Positions 9,801 through 21,008 are shown, counted from the first letter of the stretch. The stretch is DNA of 64,000 nucleotides from Dipylidium caninum (GCA_017562135.1 QEYB01000448.1:1-64000), one strand, 5' to 3'. Numbers and translations are program-made. The notes: generated by a model not told the origin, from the sequence alone.

Positions 9801-12635
9801 TTCACTGCCCTAACCGACGGGTCGACACCCCTTTCCCGCACGCGCAACAAGGGAAATCAACTCCAATAACCTACGAATACCCGCGTCGAGTGTGGGAAAT
9901 TACAATGAACTGCGTCAAGTGCACTCCACACCACGCCAAAGCCCACCGCACCGACAGAAGAGTCTGCCTTCACATAACTTGTTACCACCAACGAACCATT
10001 TGACGCAGGCCACCAAGGTGGGTTTTCCATTCCCCCTCTATCTGGCGCCAAGACACTGCCATTTTTCTTCAACAAGTTAAATGAATTACTCATTAGGGTT
10101 ACGGTGAATTGCATCACCCCCCACCAAGTCATCATGCTGGTGAAGGCTAAAGCATGCACCCACTCGACAATTCACATGCTCCTCTTCGTGCACAAAACAC
10201 TCCCTTGTGGAGCCTCAACTCCACTCTCTTCATTCTCACTTCTAAACATAGCCAAGACCACGGCAGGTAACTACTACACGGCTCGCCATGGCATACACCA
10301 TACCTTAACACTAACATAAGCCATCATTCCCAAGCTCCTACGAACGAGAGATCACGCGAAATGAGGATTCCTCCTGCCCTCTACCGCGCTGTCCAGCCTC
10401 CACACCCACGAAAGTACTAACGACAAAACACCTCCTCTCGAAAACCCCCATTCTAAGCCTTATTTAACCAACAGACTACTAGCAGTCTATGAGCTTCAGA
10501 GCTCCTCCAAGCTTTAGCGTTAGGAGACAATGTCCAACGTCATTAAGTGCCCTCTTCCACCGTCCAGCCTCGGGAGCCTCGGGACCACTCAAAACATCCG
10601 ACGCGAAATGACATCACATTCAGTCGTAGAACGCAAAGACGCTCACCACGATTATCTCTCACTGAGAAAACGCGATAAAACGAAAAACCCCCGTCACCAC
10701 GACAACCTGTCTTCCACCATTCCACACACACAGGCCACAAACTGATTAATGGACAGCCTGCACTGCAGCCAGCCAATGCAGCTGGACCACAATCCGCCGC
10801 TTACTCGGGATCTTGCAACGTACACTTGAAGTGCGCCCACTCCTTCATTCGCTTTACCCCTATCACACACTTTTTCCACTGCCTCAATCTGGGCACCAGT
10901 ATTTTGGCATGGAGGCTCGACTGAAGGAAGTTACGTCTTCAACTGCTCAATTAAAAATCGTCTTTCACAGTCACGACACGGGAAGCAATACCTTCCCCGT
11001 CGAGCTAACATGAATTTGGACATGTTAAGCTTCAGTCAGGGTAGAAGAATCACTTCAATATACGCTTTCAACTGGGCCTTCCAAATTAAAGTATGGCGAA
11101 TAAGATGATTTGCATAAAGGGGAAGCAAATAAATATAACTTGAATTAACGAAAATAAAAAAAAGATAAAAAATCGCATTCACCTGTTAAAGGGGTCGAAG
11201 CAAAACCGGCGAGTGGTCCCCGGACAAACAACTCGGAGGCCGGACATCAACGCCGAATGCAACACAACACCTGCAACCTAAAACAATATTCGAGGTGCAT
11301 TATCTGCAAATGTAAACCTTTCCAACTGTTCATTCCTGTGTGAATGTCCACTCACAAACAAACTCACAGAGCGCCTACACGATGTCGGAATCTAAACCAT
11401 AAAATAACGTGGAAGCTGACTGATGTTGCGCCCAAATTTGATTACCGTGTGCAATGTGCACACCATAAACTGCGGATCGTAGCAGGCACCAGAAGTTTGC
11501 GCTTACGCTAACCACTATCGGGTAGAGGGAACACAAGACCCAATACAATCACATCTAACAAAAAGAAATTGCTACAGAAGAATAGCGATTATTAGCAGAT
11601 GATCTGTTCTCACGCCTCGTAACAAAACACGTTAGCATACACCAAGGCGGCATGTCACAACTCCTCTTCTTCTTCTTCTTCTTCTTCTTCTTCTTCTTCT
11701 TCGTCCTCTTAAAGTGCATTCTCACAATACACCTGACTTTATTGTCTGCCAGGCCTCTAACGAAAAGCGTCCTGAAGACTCCAACTGTAAGCCCAATGAA
11801 CGCATTACTGGCAACAAATTACCGGGTAGTGAGTGGCCAACTCAACAGTAGGCGCACTCCCAATGCTCTGACCATAGAGTACGATGTGGCTAAGGGGACA
11901 CAAATATCTCTCCCTCAGCTCAACTAACGCCGCCTCCGCGTCAGCATACAGATTGGCCTCAAGAGTTTGTCCCGTGCTTGCGCCATAGCCTGAGTAGTCG
12001 TACACCAAGATATTCACGCCAAATCGCTGAGATAGCGAAAACAAGAAGCCAGCCATCTGAAACGCAACGCAATCAGATTAACCCCTCAATTCATTATTAC
12101 CGGCTAATCCGTCTACGTAAGGCAAAAGCATGATCAAGTGTGCGCAAACGCACAACGCAAGTACTACGAGTTAACTACTTCCCTTTTGATATTCGTCCTC
12201 TCACAACCCACTAAGAAAAGCCTCCTTCTTCCCTTCTTCGAGGAAGAGAGAGAGAGAGAGATCAATGGGGAGGGAACAGATCAATGGGGTGTATTCCTTA
12301 CGATATGCACGATAAAGAGTGACTTGCCTGACCAATATCGACCGCGTTGCCATGGCTGAAGAGCAGAGTGATGCGTCCCGTAGAGTCATTCTGCCCAGCA
12401 GGGGTTGAAAGAGACTGACGCTTCGCGGAAGAATCATAATAAATATAGAGACAGGCGATTCGGGACTTGCGCTTCGTTACCGTATAAAACACCTGTTGCA
12501 AGGAGGGGAAGGAAAGACAGCCGCAGTAAGTAACGCGCTCCGAATACCGGGCACCTCTACTACTTCTGTACTCCCTTCTCGTGTATCTTGCCCTTACAAG
12601 AGATTCGACAACTGAAGAGAACAAAACCTCGCAGG
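6862..12635 (-). repeat. Right arm of the 6 kb inverted repeat
   Basis: This is the mirror copy of 65-6080, carrying the better-preserved ABHD17-like gene on the minus strand. It has a CTT microsatellite at about 11662-11702 that the left arm lacks, and it lacks the extra segment of about 80 bp seen near 1311-1390 on the left. Beyond 12635 the sequence, including ABHD17 exon 1 at 12714-12908, has no counterpart in the left arm within the window. Confidence 0.93.
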
Positions 12636-12908
12636 CGATGTTGAGCAACTTTTACTATGAAGGGCCTGAGACAGGAGAACGCGCTAGCACAGCAGTAATA
12701 AAGCCAAAAGTACCTCCATTCGTGACTTAGCATACTCGCTAACAGGGCCAACCTCGGGTCTGAAAACAATTTGCCACTCGTTCCCATCAGAGGATTGAAC
12801 TATGGAGTACGTTGGGCTGGGAGGTAGGAATGCTAATTTCGCGACAATGTGGGATGGTCTGGGCGGACAGCAGAAGATATGACAGATTTCTCCAAAGAGA
12901 CTACTCAT
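7771..12908 (-). CDS. ABHD17: ABHD17-like alpha/beta hydrolase (protein depalmitoylase), right-arm copy
   Basis: ABHD17 (FAM108) proteins are membrane-attached serine hydrolases that remove palmitate from proteins such as Ras and PSD-95. Exons on the minus strand: 12908-12714 (start [16 protein letters not shown], the Cys-rich N-terminus that is itself palmitoylated in this family, then [13 protein letters not shown]), 12492-12328 ([13 protein letters not shown]), 12056-11823 ([13 protein letters not shown], then the nucleophile elbow [11 protein letters not shown] with the catalytic Ser), 11277-11183 (VLHSALMSG...FCFDPFN), 8718-8520 ([11 protein letters not shown] with the catalytic Asp, and [10 protein letters not shown] with the catalytic His) and 8259-7771. 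These join in phase. A short exon that should lie at about 12500-12620 (YTRREY...) reads one base out of frame, so a frameshift or assembly error there is possible. The intron after 12328 has a GC donor. The last exon adds a 162-residue Ser/Pro-rich tail that vertebrate members lack. MNS1 lies divergently upstream. Confidence 0.85.
11662..11702 (+). repeat. (CTT)n microsatellite
   Basis: About thirteen CTT/TTC units lie within the ABHD17 intron between 11823 and 11277. The homologous left-arm position (about 1070-1090) has only unique sequence with scattered GAGG motifs, so the repeat grew after, or independently of, the duplication. Confidence 0.85.
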
Positions 12909-14168
12909 CACAAAAATATGCCGTTTGTGTAGGCGGCAGAGAGAAAGACAATTACGGCTGTGCACGAAGACTCACCGCGACCCTGTGGGAGCTAACCAAT
13001 CAGAAGGGCGGCACATGTCTGCCGCAGGTCGGATGGCGGACAAGGCGAGGAGACAGGAATGACAATTCACTGGGAAAGAAACAAACTCCAAGTGTAACAC
13101 TGGAATTAGAAGCACAAACAGCGATGTCTGAGTGCCGAATATTAGAAGCCAGAGAGAGGTCTTCCAGTGAGAATTTCGACACAAAATAGGTGGGGCGTAA
13201 TAATAAGGTTTCCGGTGTAATTTTACAACGCCTCTCTGTGCTGCATATGGTCAGATCCAGACATCGCACGTAGATCACATTGCACTCGCTGGCTACACGT
13301 CCCATGTTCTGATAATTAAATGTAATACGGACGAATGAGTAATTCACTCGAGGGTATAAGTAAGATATTTACACCGCGACATTTGTGTTTGTCAACACAA
13401 TAAATAACGTGGCGAACTCGGTCTGATTTGCCTCTTAACATTCTATGAGACGTTAGGTGCGCGAAAACGAGCACGAGAACTGCCCAATTTAGCGAGTAGT
13501 TCTTTGCGTGCAACTTTCATTTTGCCAACGCAAGCCAACAATAGACCCTATCCCGTTCTGTAGTCTGCAATGGGCACCGAATCACTATGAAAACTAAGAT
13601 GACAATATATGCAATACACACCAAACTTCTTCACTGACTCTCAGCAGTCGTTTTATAAGGGTCTCAGCATAACTTATTTGTAACTGTGTTAGGTGAAATC
13701 CTTTTGGAGTATACCCACCTTTGGTCATGTTTGAACTAGTCACTTGAACGACCTTTAGCTCTCGCTAAAGGCTACTATAAACGCAGTGTACCCGCACGGT
13801 TTGTTAATATTCCTCTGGCCAAGTGTGCTTTGTTGTGCATTCGCTTCCTGTGCCGCATTTAACATTCAGACACGAAAGAACTAACTTTATTTCTCACAGG
13901 ATTTGTTTGAATGAATTAGCGTTTGTTATTGCTTGACGGTGTAAGTGTTAAGTGCATTTCTCTTAACCGGCATGCGTCTATCAATCTCATGGCCTGTATT
14001 CCACGCAGGCAATGCTTGCGGTGCCTGACTTCGAGGTTTCGCCTCTACCACCTCTTCTTGAGTCGTCGTACATTGTCTTGTGTTTTCACGAAATCCACCT
14101 TAATTTTATTCATTTCTCACCCCACATTATGTTGCTATTTACGTTGGCTCCGTGTAGGTGGATTGCGA
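12909..14168. promoter_or_regulatory. Divergent intergenic region between ABHD17-like and MNS1
   Basis: About 1.26 kb separate the two start codons, which point away from each other, so promoter elements for both genes should lie here. The sequence turns AT-rich after about 13.3 kb. I find no unambiguous TATA or initiator element. An open frame running upstream of the MNS1 start (from 13923) is not family-like and may be an untranslated leader. Confidence 0.45.
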
Positions 14169-17100
14169 ATGCAAACGACATGGGAAGTGCCACATGGTCG
14201 TCTTTTGGAAAGCCATAATCAATTACACGCCGTTAAGCCATTCCCACGAGGGCGCGTGTTAGGGGCGACAAGAGAAGTGATGAAATCGATTACGGAAAAG
14301 CTGAAAGCAACCAATGTGGCTACCTTGATGCAACACAAGGTCGGCGAGCTTAGGCACTGCACTTCGGTGAGCAGTTCGCGCAACTTCAATAGTCCCCATA
14401 AGCCAGCCTCCTTGACCGTCCAGTGGTCGGGCGAAAGAAATAAAACAACCGACATAGTGGAGCAAGAGATCCCAAGTCTCCCTTCAGAAGGAGATAGCGA
14501 GGCATACCGGAGCCAACTTTACCGACAAATCTTATATGACAACAGGTTTGTGTAAAGTGGACAAGTAATCACAAATGTTGGACTGTGTGCTCTGTTTAGC
14601 GATGAACTGCGAGAACTGAGGTCGCGATTGCAACAAGCCTACTGTGCGAAGGCGAATTATGCCAAGATGAGAGAAAAGAGAGCCAAACACTTCGATGCCT
14701 TGGTAAGGCTAGTAGTGTAGAGAAAACACTGAATTTTATTTGAATCTCTACAGGTGGCAGAAGCTCAGTATGGGAGATGCATAGAAGAAGAGGCTCGGGT
14801 TGCTGAAGCTGAGGAGCTACTGCTTGAGAAGGCGGTCTGCGAGCGAAAGCGTGAATACAGAGCTGCGTTGGATGATCAGTTGAGGAGGAAGGAGGAGGAG
14901 GAGCGTTTGGAGGCATACAAGGAATTCCTGACGGAGAAGATGATAATCGATGAAATTGCCAGGCGAATATGTGAAGAAGAGCAGCAGTAAGGAGAGCATT
15001 TCTGCGTTGAGCACTTTGCCTATTATTTTTCTCAACCCAAGCACTGCCGAATAGTGTGATTGGGTTGCGTACAGATTCAAGGTTGTAGCTGATGATGAAA
15101 TGGTAAATGGTGTGTTGAGGTTGGTAGAGAAACGCCTAGAAGAGCGACGAGTCCATGAGGCCGATATGGAGAACTTCAAGAGGTGGCGAATGCAGTGGCG
15201 TCTGGCCAATGAGGAAAGACTGTGTCTCGAGAACGAACGCGTCATCGGGGAAATCGCCGAGGTGGAGAGTAGGCGAGATGACGAAGCAAGGAGTAGAAGG
15301 GAGCGCGCGAATCAATTGGACTACATTCAAGTACGTGAGACAAGACGTAGTCGCTTGTCACCTTTAACAGACCTGTCACATTATTTGGTGTGCAGTGTTA
15401 ACAGTGTATAGCCACTTTCACATGGCGCCGTTTAAGACGGAGTCAGCATACTTTTTGTCAATGTTGGACTCTGCTCGTTGTTGACTCCACTGCTTTTGAC
15501 TGCTGATGTCTCGAGGATTCTTGCGTGCAACCCCAGATGGAAGCACTTTGCACGTTTACCGGCGAACGCAGTTTTCTTTCTTCGCCCCCTCCCCCCTTCC
15601 CCCGCGAGGGTTGGCGTTGCTTGGTGGTGCATCCAATAGCATCCTGCCTCCAATGCACTTCGGTTCACAATTGCGTTAGCAATTGGATGGAGGCTGAAGA
15701 GGCCTTAAAGTGTCAATCTTCGCCCTCCCCCTATTGTGAGCTGAGCCGGTAAATACGGCATTAATGACAATCAACTTGGTTGCTGACCAAGTGCAAACGA
15801 CAGAGGATGGTCCATGAAGAGGAGCAGCATAAAAATGGGTGTGTGGGCACGCGATCGGACAGCAACGGAGACCCTGTAATTGGCCGTAGAGCTGATCACG
15901 ACGTTTGTTTCAACATGCCTCCGAAGTGCATCAGGCCTGACTTCCACCTGTCAAAGAGTATCAGACTCCGTTGCCTTAGTTTACCGGTGCCCAAGTTGTC
16001 ATTTCTCATTACCTTCTAAGTGCACACAAGGGACGTGTGTTCGTCAACGAGACCCGCATTTACTACGCACTGCGCATTGTCCTTTTGGCTTCACGGGGAA
16101 GTGAGAGTCTGACGCTTTTATCTGTGAATCAGGGGAAATTGAGGACGTACATCGAGTGCGAGGAGGCCGAAAGGAGGCAGATGGAAGAGCTGCGACAGCA
16201 GTTGTCGCGAGAGCAACTGGAGTATGCAGCAATCAAGGCGGAGGCGGGCGATTTGGAGCAGAGGCGCCGAGAACGCCTCCAACTTCAGCAAGCCTACCAT
16301 CAGTTCGTCGTCCAACGTGCAAAGCGCCTCTCCGTAAGCATCTGCTTTCACCGTCATTGACAACTTAAACGTTGACATGTGGGATGTCACGCCTACTGTT
16401 GAAGCCTTCTGCATTGAATTGGCGCACTGTTTGGAAAAGCTCTCATCTACTCTTCAGCCAGTTTGTATTACCAGCTCAAACGCCACATGGTGAGCAGAAA
16501 TTACTTGTAGAAGGGAAGTAGCATGCTCAAACAGCCTTTAAAGTGTCTCGAGTCAACGTGTAGCCTTGGATTGACAATTGACTGCAGAGTTTGTTGCAGC
16601 AAGACTGCTACCCCGACTGCCTCTTCGAGCTGTTCGAGGTGGAGTTTGTTGTTTAAGCGGAGGAGTGGATGTTTCAGACCGAGCGGGAGGAAGAAGAGCA
16701 TCATCGCAGACAGTTGCTGACACAGATGAGCGAGAGAGATCGGCTCGAGCAAGCGGCCGAGGAGAGGCGTCGGGAGAAAATGCTGCGTTACAGACAGGAG
16801 CTCGCCTCCACGCTGGAAAGGAGGGCGCGTGCGTGGGAGAAGGCGCGCCTGGAGGAGGAGAATAGCGTGGCGGCGGCCAGGCGTTGGGAAGAACTGAGGC
16901 GGGGCCTCGTGGAGGCGGAAAGAACTCGTCTGCTGAGGCAACATGCTCAAAGGCTGCTGGGCTTCCTGCCGAAGGTTGTGTTCTTGTGCTTATTCGTCCC
17001 CTTCGTTGGTGCCCTGCTTGTTGATCAGTCAGCCTTCTTGGGGGAGGGGAGGGGAAGGGCGGAGTCCCGGATTGCCCTTAGTTCTTTGTGGTGGTGTCTG

Positions 17101-17518
17101 CCCATTTTGCCTGGTGGAACCTTTTTCCCGAAATACGAGCACACAAGCGGGCGGAGCAAAGGCCACAGAGTGTATGTGGGAGAAGAGGCGCTCACTGCCC
17201 CTCGAGCTCCTCCTGCCAGTGCTTTGCTCACGTGTGCTCTGCACCTCGTGGCCACACTACGTGTCGGCATCTCATGTGTGTGTGTGTAAACTAGTCGGTC
17301 GCCCAGTTTTCCCATCAGCCCTAGTCGGAGTCGATCCTCGACTCCATCCACCCCATCCACCCAACGGTTCTGACAGCGGCATGGCTGGCGTTTGATGTTC
17401 GGACACTCGTGTGCCCGTGCATGTTCCTCAGCGCATCATTCAAACGAACGCCACTTGTTCACTTTAGGCCGTATGGACGGGCGGTGGACAGGATGGGGAT
17501 TCGGAGAGCGGTGCGTAA
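14169..17518 (+). CDS. MNS1: MNS1, ciliary/meiotic coiled-coil protein
   Basis: MNS1 is a coiled-coil protein of the trichohyalin-plectin-homology family, found inside ciliary and flagellar doublet microtubules and needed for motile cilia and sperm tails. Exons: 14169-14545, 14600-14702, 14754-14986, 15075-15330, 16133-16333, 16678-16974 and, less surely, 17468-17518. All phases agree, giving 505 residues, close to the roughly 495 of vertebrate MNS1. The family signature is clear in AYKEFLTEKMIIDEIARRI (exon 3) and in the C-terminal RLLRQHAQRLLGFLPK (exon 6). Nearly the whole protein is charged helix rich in Glu, Arg and Gln. The first exon (MQTTWEVPHGRL) is less conserved, and the start was chosen because it gives the expected length. 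CFAP53 is a related alternative, but the LLGFLPK end favours MNS1. The gene is transcribed away from ABHD17 and converges on tropomyosin. Confidence 0.85.
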
Positions 17519-18300
17519 CCTGCCCCACCGGCTGCAGTCTCTCACCGCCACGCAATCAATCGGGTCATTTTCTGACTTGCTCTCATGCCTTGTCAATCAC
17601 CCCACTTTATACAGCACTATTTGTATGATTGTCAGACCACCTGACAGCTGGATGTGACTTTGCGAATTCCCTCTCCCGAGCGGAGTGATGTCAGCTGCCT
17701 CCCACGTTTAAGCACAATCTAGTTTGTGCACAAGTGTGTGCAGCCATCTGTGATTCGCTGAGAGTAAACAGGTGAGGGGAGACGCCCTGGTGTGACGAGA
17801 TTGCGAGCAGAGGAGGGACGTGCAACCGAAAGACCGCGAGTGGCCGGCACACGTGAATGGGGAACAACGAATGAAGGACGGAGGAAATGCTCCCCTTCAC
17901 TCGACTTAAACCACTCGTCTCAATAACACCTGCTCCCCCAGCCGTTCACCCGAATTCCGTGCCTTCAGGACCGGCACTGCACTTCCAGTGACGCCGAGAT
18001 GCTCCCTTAACGGCCACACTTTGTAAGAAGGCGTGACAACCATTTTGCGTGACATTAGACAGGGAAATGAAATTACAGAGGGTAGCTCGACATCGTTCGT
18101 GGACTCCGCTGCCCGACAGAAGTGTATGCGATGTCGCGTGTATGAATGGATTGAATCGAAAGCGGTCAGTGAACGAAGGAGGCGGCGGCTATACACTTGT
18201 AGCCCGAAAGAAAGGTATAATGCTAGAAACTAGTACAGACAGCAATGAGGAGACGATGATCCTAAAGACGTGCAAGTCAGGCTCGCGATATTCCACCTGC
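17519..18300. other. Convergent intergenic region, MNS1 / tropomyosin
   Basis: About 780 bp between two stop codons on opposite strands, so it should hold both 3' ends. No family-like exon is visible, and open frames here are short and overlap on both strands. I could not place a clear AATAAA for either gene. Confidence 0.5.
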
Positions 18301-18383
18301 TCAGAAGGAAGTGAGCTCGGCGAAGGTGGTGTCCAACTCCCCACTGATGGCCCGGTAGCGCTCCTTCTCCGAGAGTAGTTCAT
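18301..18383 (-). other. Tropomyosin terminal exon 9a (83 nt with stop)
   Basis: Acceptor TTCTCACCCAG. It encodes DELLSEKERYRAISGELD and ends TTFAELTSF then TGA, almost the invertebrate consensus C-terminus. Confidence 0.88.
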
Positions 18384-20691
18384 CTGGGTGAGAAGCGAAC
18401 TCTCATTCCTCAGGCGGTAGGCACACATGCAGGCACGTGCTCCAAGACCATGCTTCAACGACCCCCCAGTTGATTGCATGGCTGCGCCCTCTGCGTTCGC
18501 TTCAATGCGAGTGAACTCGCAGAGTGAATGGGCATTAACGCTAGGCAGGCAACCACCTCTGAGGACGACGCCGCTATCGCCGCCTCCTCAGTGCGTGCGA
18601 AACTGTGCACAACCCGCCAGCCTGTTTGCCAGCGAAGGAGAGAAGCTCACCTTCGCGACCAGTTGCCCACAAACACTCGCACCACTCACAAGACGCGGGC
18701 TCCCACACCGTGCCATGGGCCTCGTCTCGCACAAACACTCACAAGGCAATTGAGAGGTCAAATTGTTAGGCAGAGTGGCCACATGCTTCGAGCGTTATGC
18801 CTCAACAGCTAAACCACTCTCGCATCACGTAATTCGAATGAAAGGTCAGACAAGCTGAACAGAGGATGCACATGCGTACAGGGCGAGTCAAGTGGGAAGC
18901 AGCAGCAACAGCAGTAGCGACAGCACGCTGAGGTGCGAATTAGAATTAAGCGATATCCGAAGTAGTGTTGACGATGATGACTAGTAGCGCAAACGGGAAA
19001 TGCAGGCCGGGAGACCCCGAGTGGCTCATGCGAGGCACACAGCAGGCTCCGCAAAGATATGACAGTTCATGCAAGGTCGGAATGAGGGCACAAGTCGAGG
19101 CGTTCATTCAACCATTCCCCTAAATCGAGTGATATTCGTCAAGCGCCGAGTCGATCTCCTTGCGGAGGAGAGTGAACGTCTTGTTCTCCGAGAAAAGAGT
19201 ATCTACAACAATCGAATTCCACTCATCAGCAAACAAGGACACCTACCACGTCCATCAACATCAAATTGGCCATTCTGTGTGTGTTTCTGTGCAATGGGCA
19301 TCGGAAAGTGTGTTCTCGCATCCACACTACCTGTACATCCAAATCATGTCCCGTTAAGCGACACTGCTTTTTGTCTCGGGCACCAGAGTAAGGGCTCAGA
19401 CGCACAAGCCACCACTTCCAAGGCGTGCGAAGCACGGACGCGTCGGTACAGATTTGACGAGGTGTGAAGTAACCCAGCTCACTTGCATTCACCCCAAGAA
19501 TTAGTGAAGGGCCTTAGAGCTCTGAGGAGTAGTCGCTACTTTCCGCTAGCATGAGTGCATGATTATGACCGTCAAACAAGATGCTGTCCTTCACCAACGT
19601 GAAGGCAAATCGCTTTATGGTCTGCTGCCATTTCAGAGCGCCCAGCTACTTCAAGGCAGGTATCCTCGCCTCCCGGTAGAAAAGGCGCACAATTCACTTG
19701 AGCAACGCAAACACATGGAGGAGGAGGGACAGTATGCAACCATACACGTGCGCACAAACATTATAAACTAAAGCGCAGCTGAGGAAATCGGTCTCAAGCC
19801 TACATTTCTCCTCAGTGTCCCCCAAATGCTAGCACAGACAAAGTAATGAAATGGCTATAAGCTTCCAGTGGCACAAAGGTATTTACATGGAAGCTTACCT
19901 TTGACTCGTTCTATCTCTTGTTCGTATCGTTTTGACACCTTTTCAGCATCTTCTGCCCTCGACTCGGCCTTGGAGACACATCATGCGAAGCAAGACGTGC
20001 GTGTGTGCGTGCAACGGCAATCGAACAAAAGAAAACAAGCAAGTGTTAGCAGGCAGTTAAGAAATCCAACCTTCCAGACGATCAACTTCATTCTGCAGTT
20101 TGGACACTTGGCGCTCAGCCTCGGCGGCACGTTGCTCTGCCTACATTATTCACAATTACCGATGTTGAATAGTCTCAGTGAACAGTCTCGACTGTCACAC
20201 AAAGCATGCATGCCGCAATGATGGGCTGGTGCAAATTACAACTGGGCAGGCTGGCTTCGACGCCGCATCAGAAGCTGGCTGAGGGTCCACTTGGAAACGC
20301 ATCACAGTCCCCTATGCGAATACTATGAGTCTTCCGCCAATCTGCAACTCATCAACTACCCCTTCTCGTGTGAGTGCATTTATCTGCTTAAACTGCCGCA
20401 AAACAGATGAACAACTCACTTCTTTCAGTTGCTCGCCCAAGACTCTGAGGCGTTTCAAATACCTCTCCTCCAGCTCGAAGTTCTACACGGCGTGAGCCAT
20501 TGTTAACGTGCACATGCGGCCATGCAAAAAGAGGAAAAGATTCGGTTGCAATAAATAGGGGGTGATTGCGCTCCAATACTCAATTTGCGTAAACAAGCCG
20601 TGCGTCTTCTTTCAGCCACTCATCTTACCGTCTTTAAACGCTCTGTCAGATCTCGAATAGTCTCTTCGTAGCTTTCCTCGAGTTGGAGGGA
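18301..20691 (-). CDS. Tropomyosin, 3' exons only (three alternative exon pairs)
   Basis: Tropomyosin is the two-chain coiled coil that lies along actin filaments and controls myosin access. Only the last three coding positions of the gene are present, on the minus strand, and each occurs twice: 7a 20691-20629 and 7b 20482-20420 (63 nt each), 8a 20140-20071 and 8b 19968-19899 (70 nt each), and 9b 19202-19120 and 9a 18383-18301 (83 nt each, both with their own stop). Any choice of one exon per pair keeps the frame (phases 0, 0, 1). 7a contains EESYEETIRDLTERLK, 8a contains AEAERQVSKLQNEVDRLE, and 9a ends GELDTTFAELTSF, all close to the tropomyosin consensus. Together these are the last 71 residues of a protein normally about 284 long. 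The exons for the first roughly 210 residues are not found upstream; eIF3j on the other strand begins within 320 bp. The exon sizes match the 63 and 70 nt exons known from vertebrate tropomyosin genes. Confidence 0.88.
19120..19202 (-). other. Tropomyosin terminal exon 9b (83 nt with stop)
   Basis: Acceptor TTGTTGTAG. With the one base carried over it encodes DTLFSENKTFTLLRKEID and ends ALDEYHSI then TAG. The ending resembles the muscle-type C-terminus (LDHALNDMTSI) of vertebrate tropomyosin. Same length as 9a and 736 bp upstream of it. Confidence 0.8.
19899..19968 (-). other. Tropomyosin exon 8b (70 nt), alternative to 8a
   Basis: Acceptor TCTCCAAG, donor GTAAGC. It encodes AESRAEDAEKVSKRYEQEIE and onward: same length and phase as 8a, sharing AE.RA..AE..........E. 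It lies only 102 bp downstream of 8a. Confidence 0.85.
20071..20140 (-). other. Tropomyosin exon 8a (70 nt)
   Basis: Acceptor AATGTAG, donor GTTGGA (weak). It encodes 23 residues plus one base, AEQRAAEAERQVSKLQNEVD and onward, the consensus form. Confidence 0.88.
20420..20482 (-). other. Tropomyosin exon 7b (63 nt), alternative to 7a
   Basis: Acceptor CCGTGTAG, donor GTGAGT. It encodes 21 residues with ELEERYLKRLRVLGEQLKE. Same length and phase as 7a and alignable to it (LEE.Y...IR.L...LK), but strongly divergent. Confidence 0.82.
20629..20691 (-). other. Tropomyosin exon 7a (63 nt)
   Basis: Acceptor ACCGTAG, donor GTAAGA. It encodes 21 residues beginning SLQLEESYEETIRDL, the consensus form. 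It is followed after 146 bp by its homologue 7b. Confidence 0.88.
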
Positions 20692-21008
20692 CTACGGTTA
20701 ATAATTAAGTTGCAAAAGTGCACCGGCAATGACGAATTCTGCCAGTAAATTTGCCGATGGTGTGTTTTTTATTCTGCCTGTGAATTCTTCCTGCATCGTA
20801 CGTTTTTACCCAGTAAATTTTCGCCCAATCTTACATTGTCCCCCCGTATATTTCAAATTAACTAAATCGCATTATTTATTTAATTTGATCTAAGAAACAT
20901 GTATACTTTCCTCTTTCCAATTTAATCGACTTTGTTTAAATATTTTTCCAGTTGTAATCATTTTTTGAGTTGCCCGGTGCCACCGCTGTTTTTTGGGAGG
21001 ACCGTACT
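20692..21008. other. Composition break / possible junction
   Basis: The GC-richer block to the left gives way to AT-rich DNA here. Tropomyosin exon 7a has a proper acceptor at 20692, but no exon 6 lies upstream, and the next gene (eIF3j) starts at 21009 on the other strand. This fits a rearrangement breakpoint or an assembly join. Confidence 0.5.

Noticed and set aside
1..12635. The palindrome as terminal inverted repeats of a large transposon or virus
   Set aside because: The arms contain a host gene with introns and the spacer has no transposase, integrase or polymerase sequence.
13923..14168. Upstream extension of the MNS1 frame
   Set aside because: Composition is unlike the rest of the protein, and the ATG at 14169 already gives the length expected for the family.
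19069..19467. 132-codon plus-strand frame
   Set aside because: It overlaps tropomyosin exon 9b on the other strand and has no family features.
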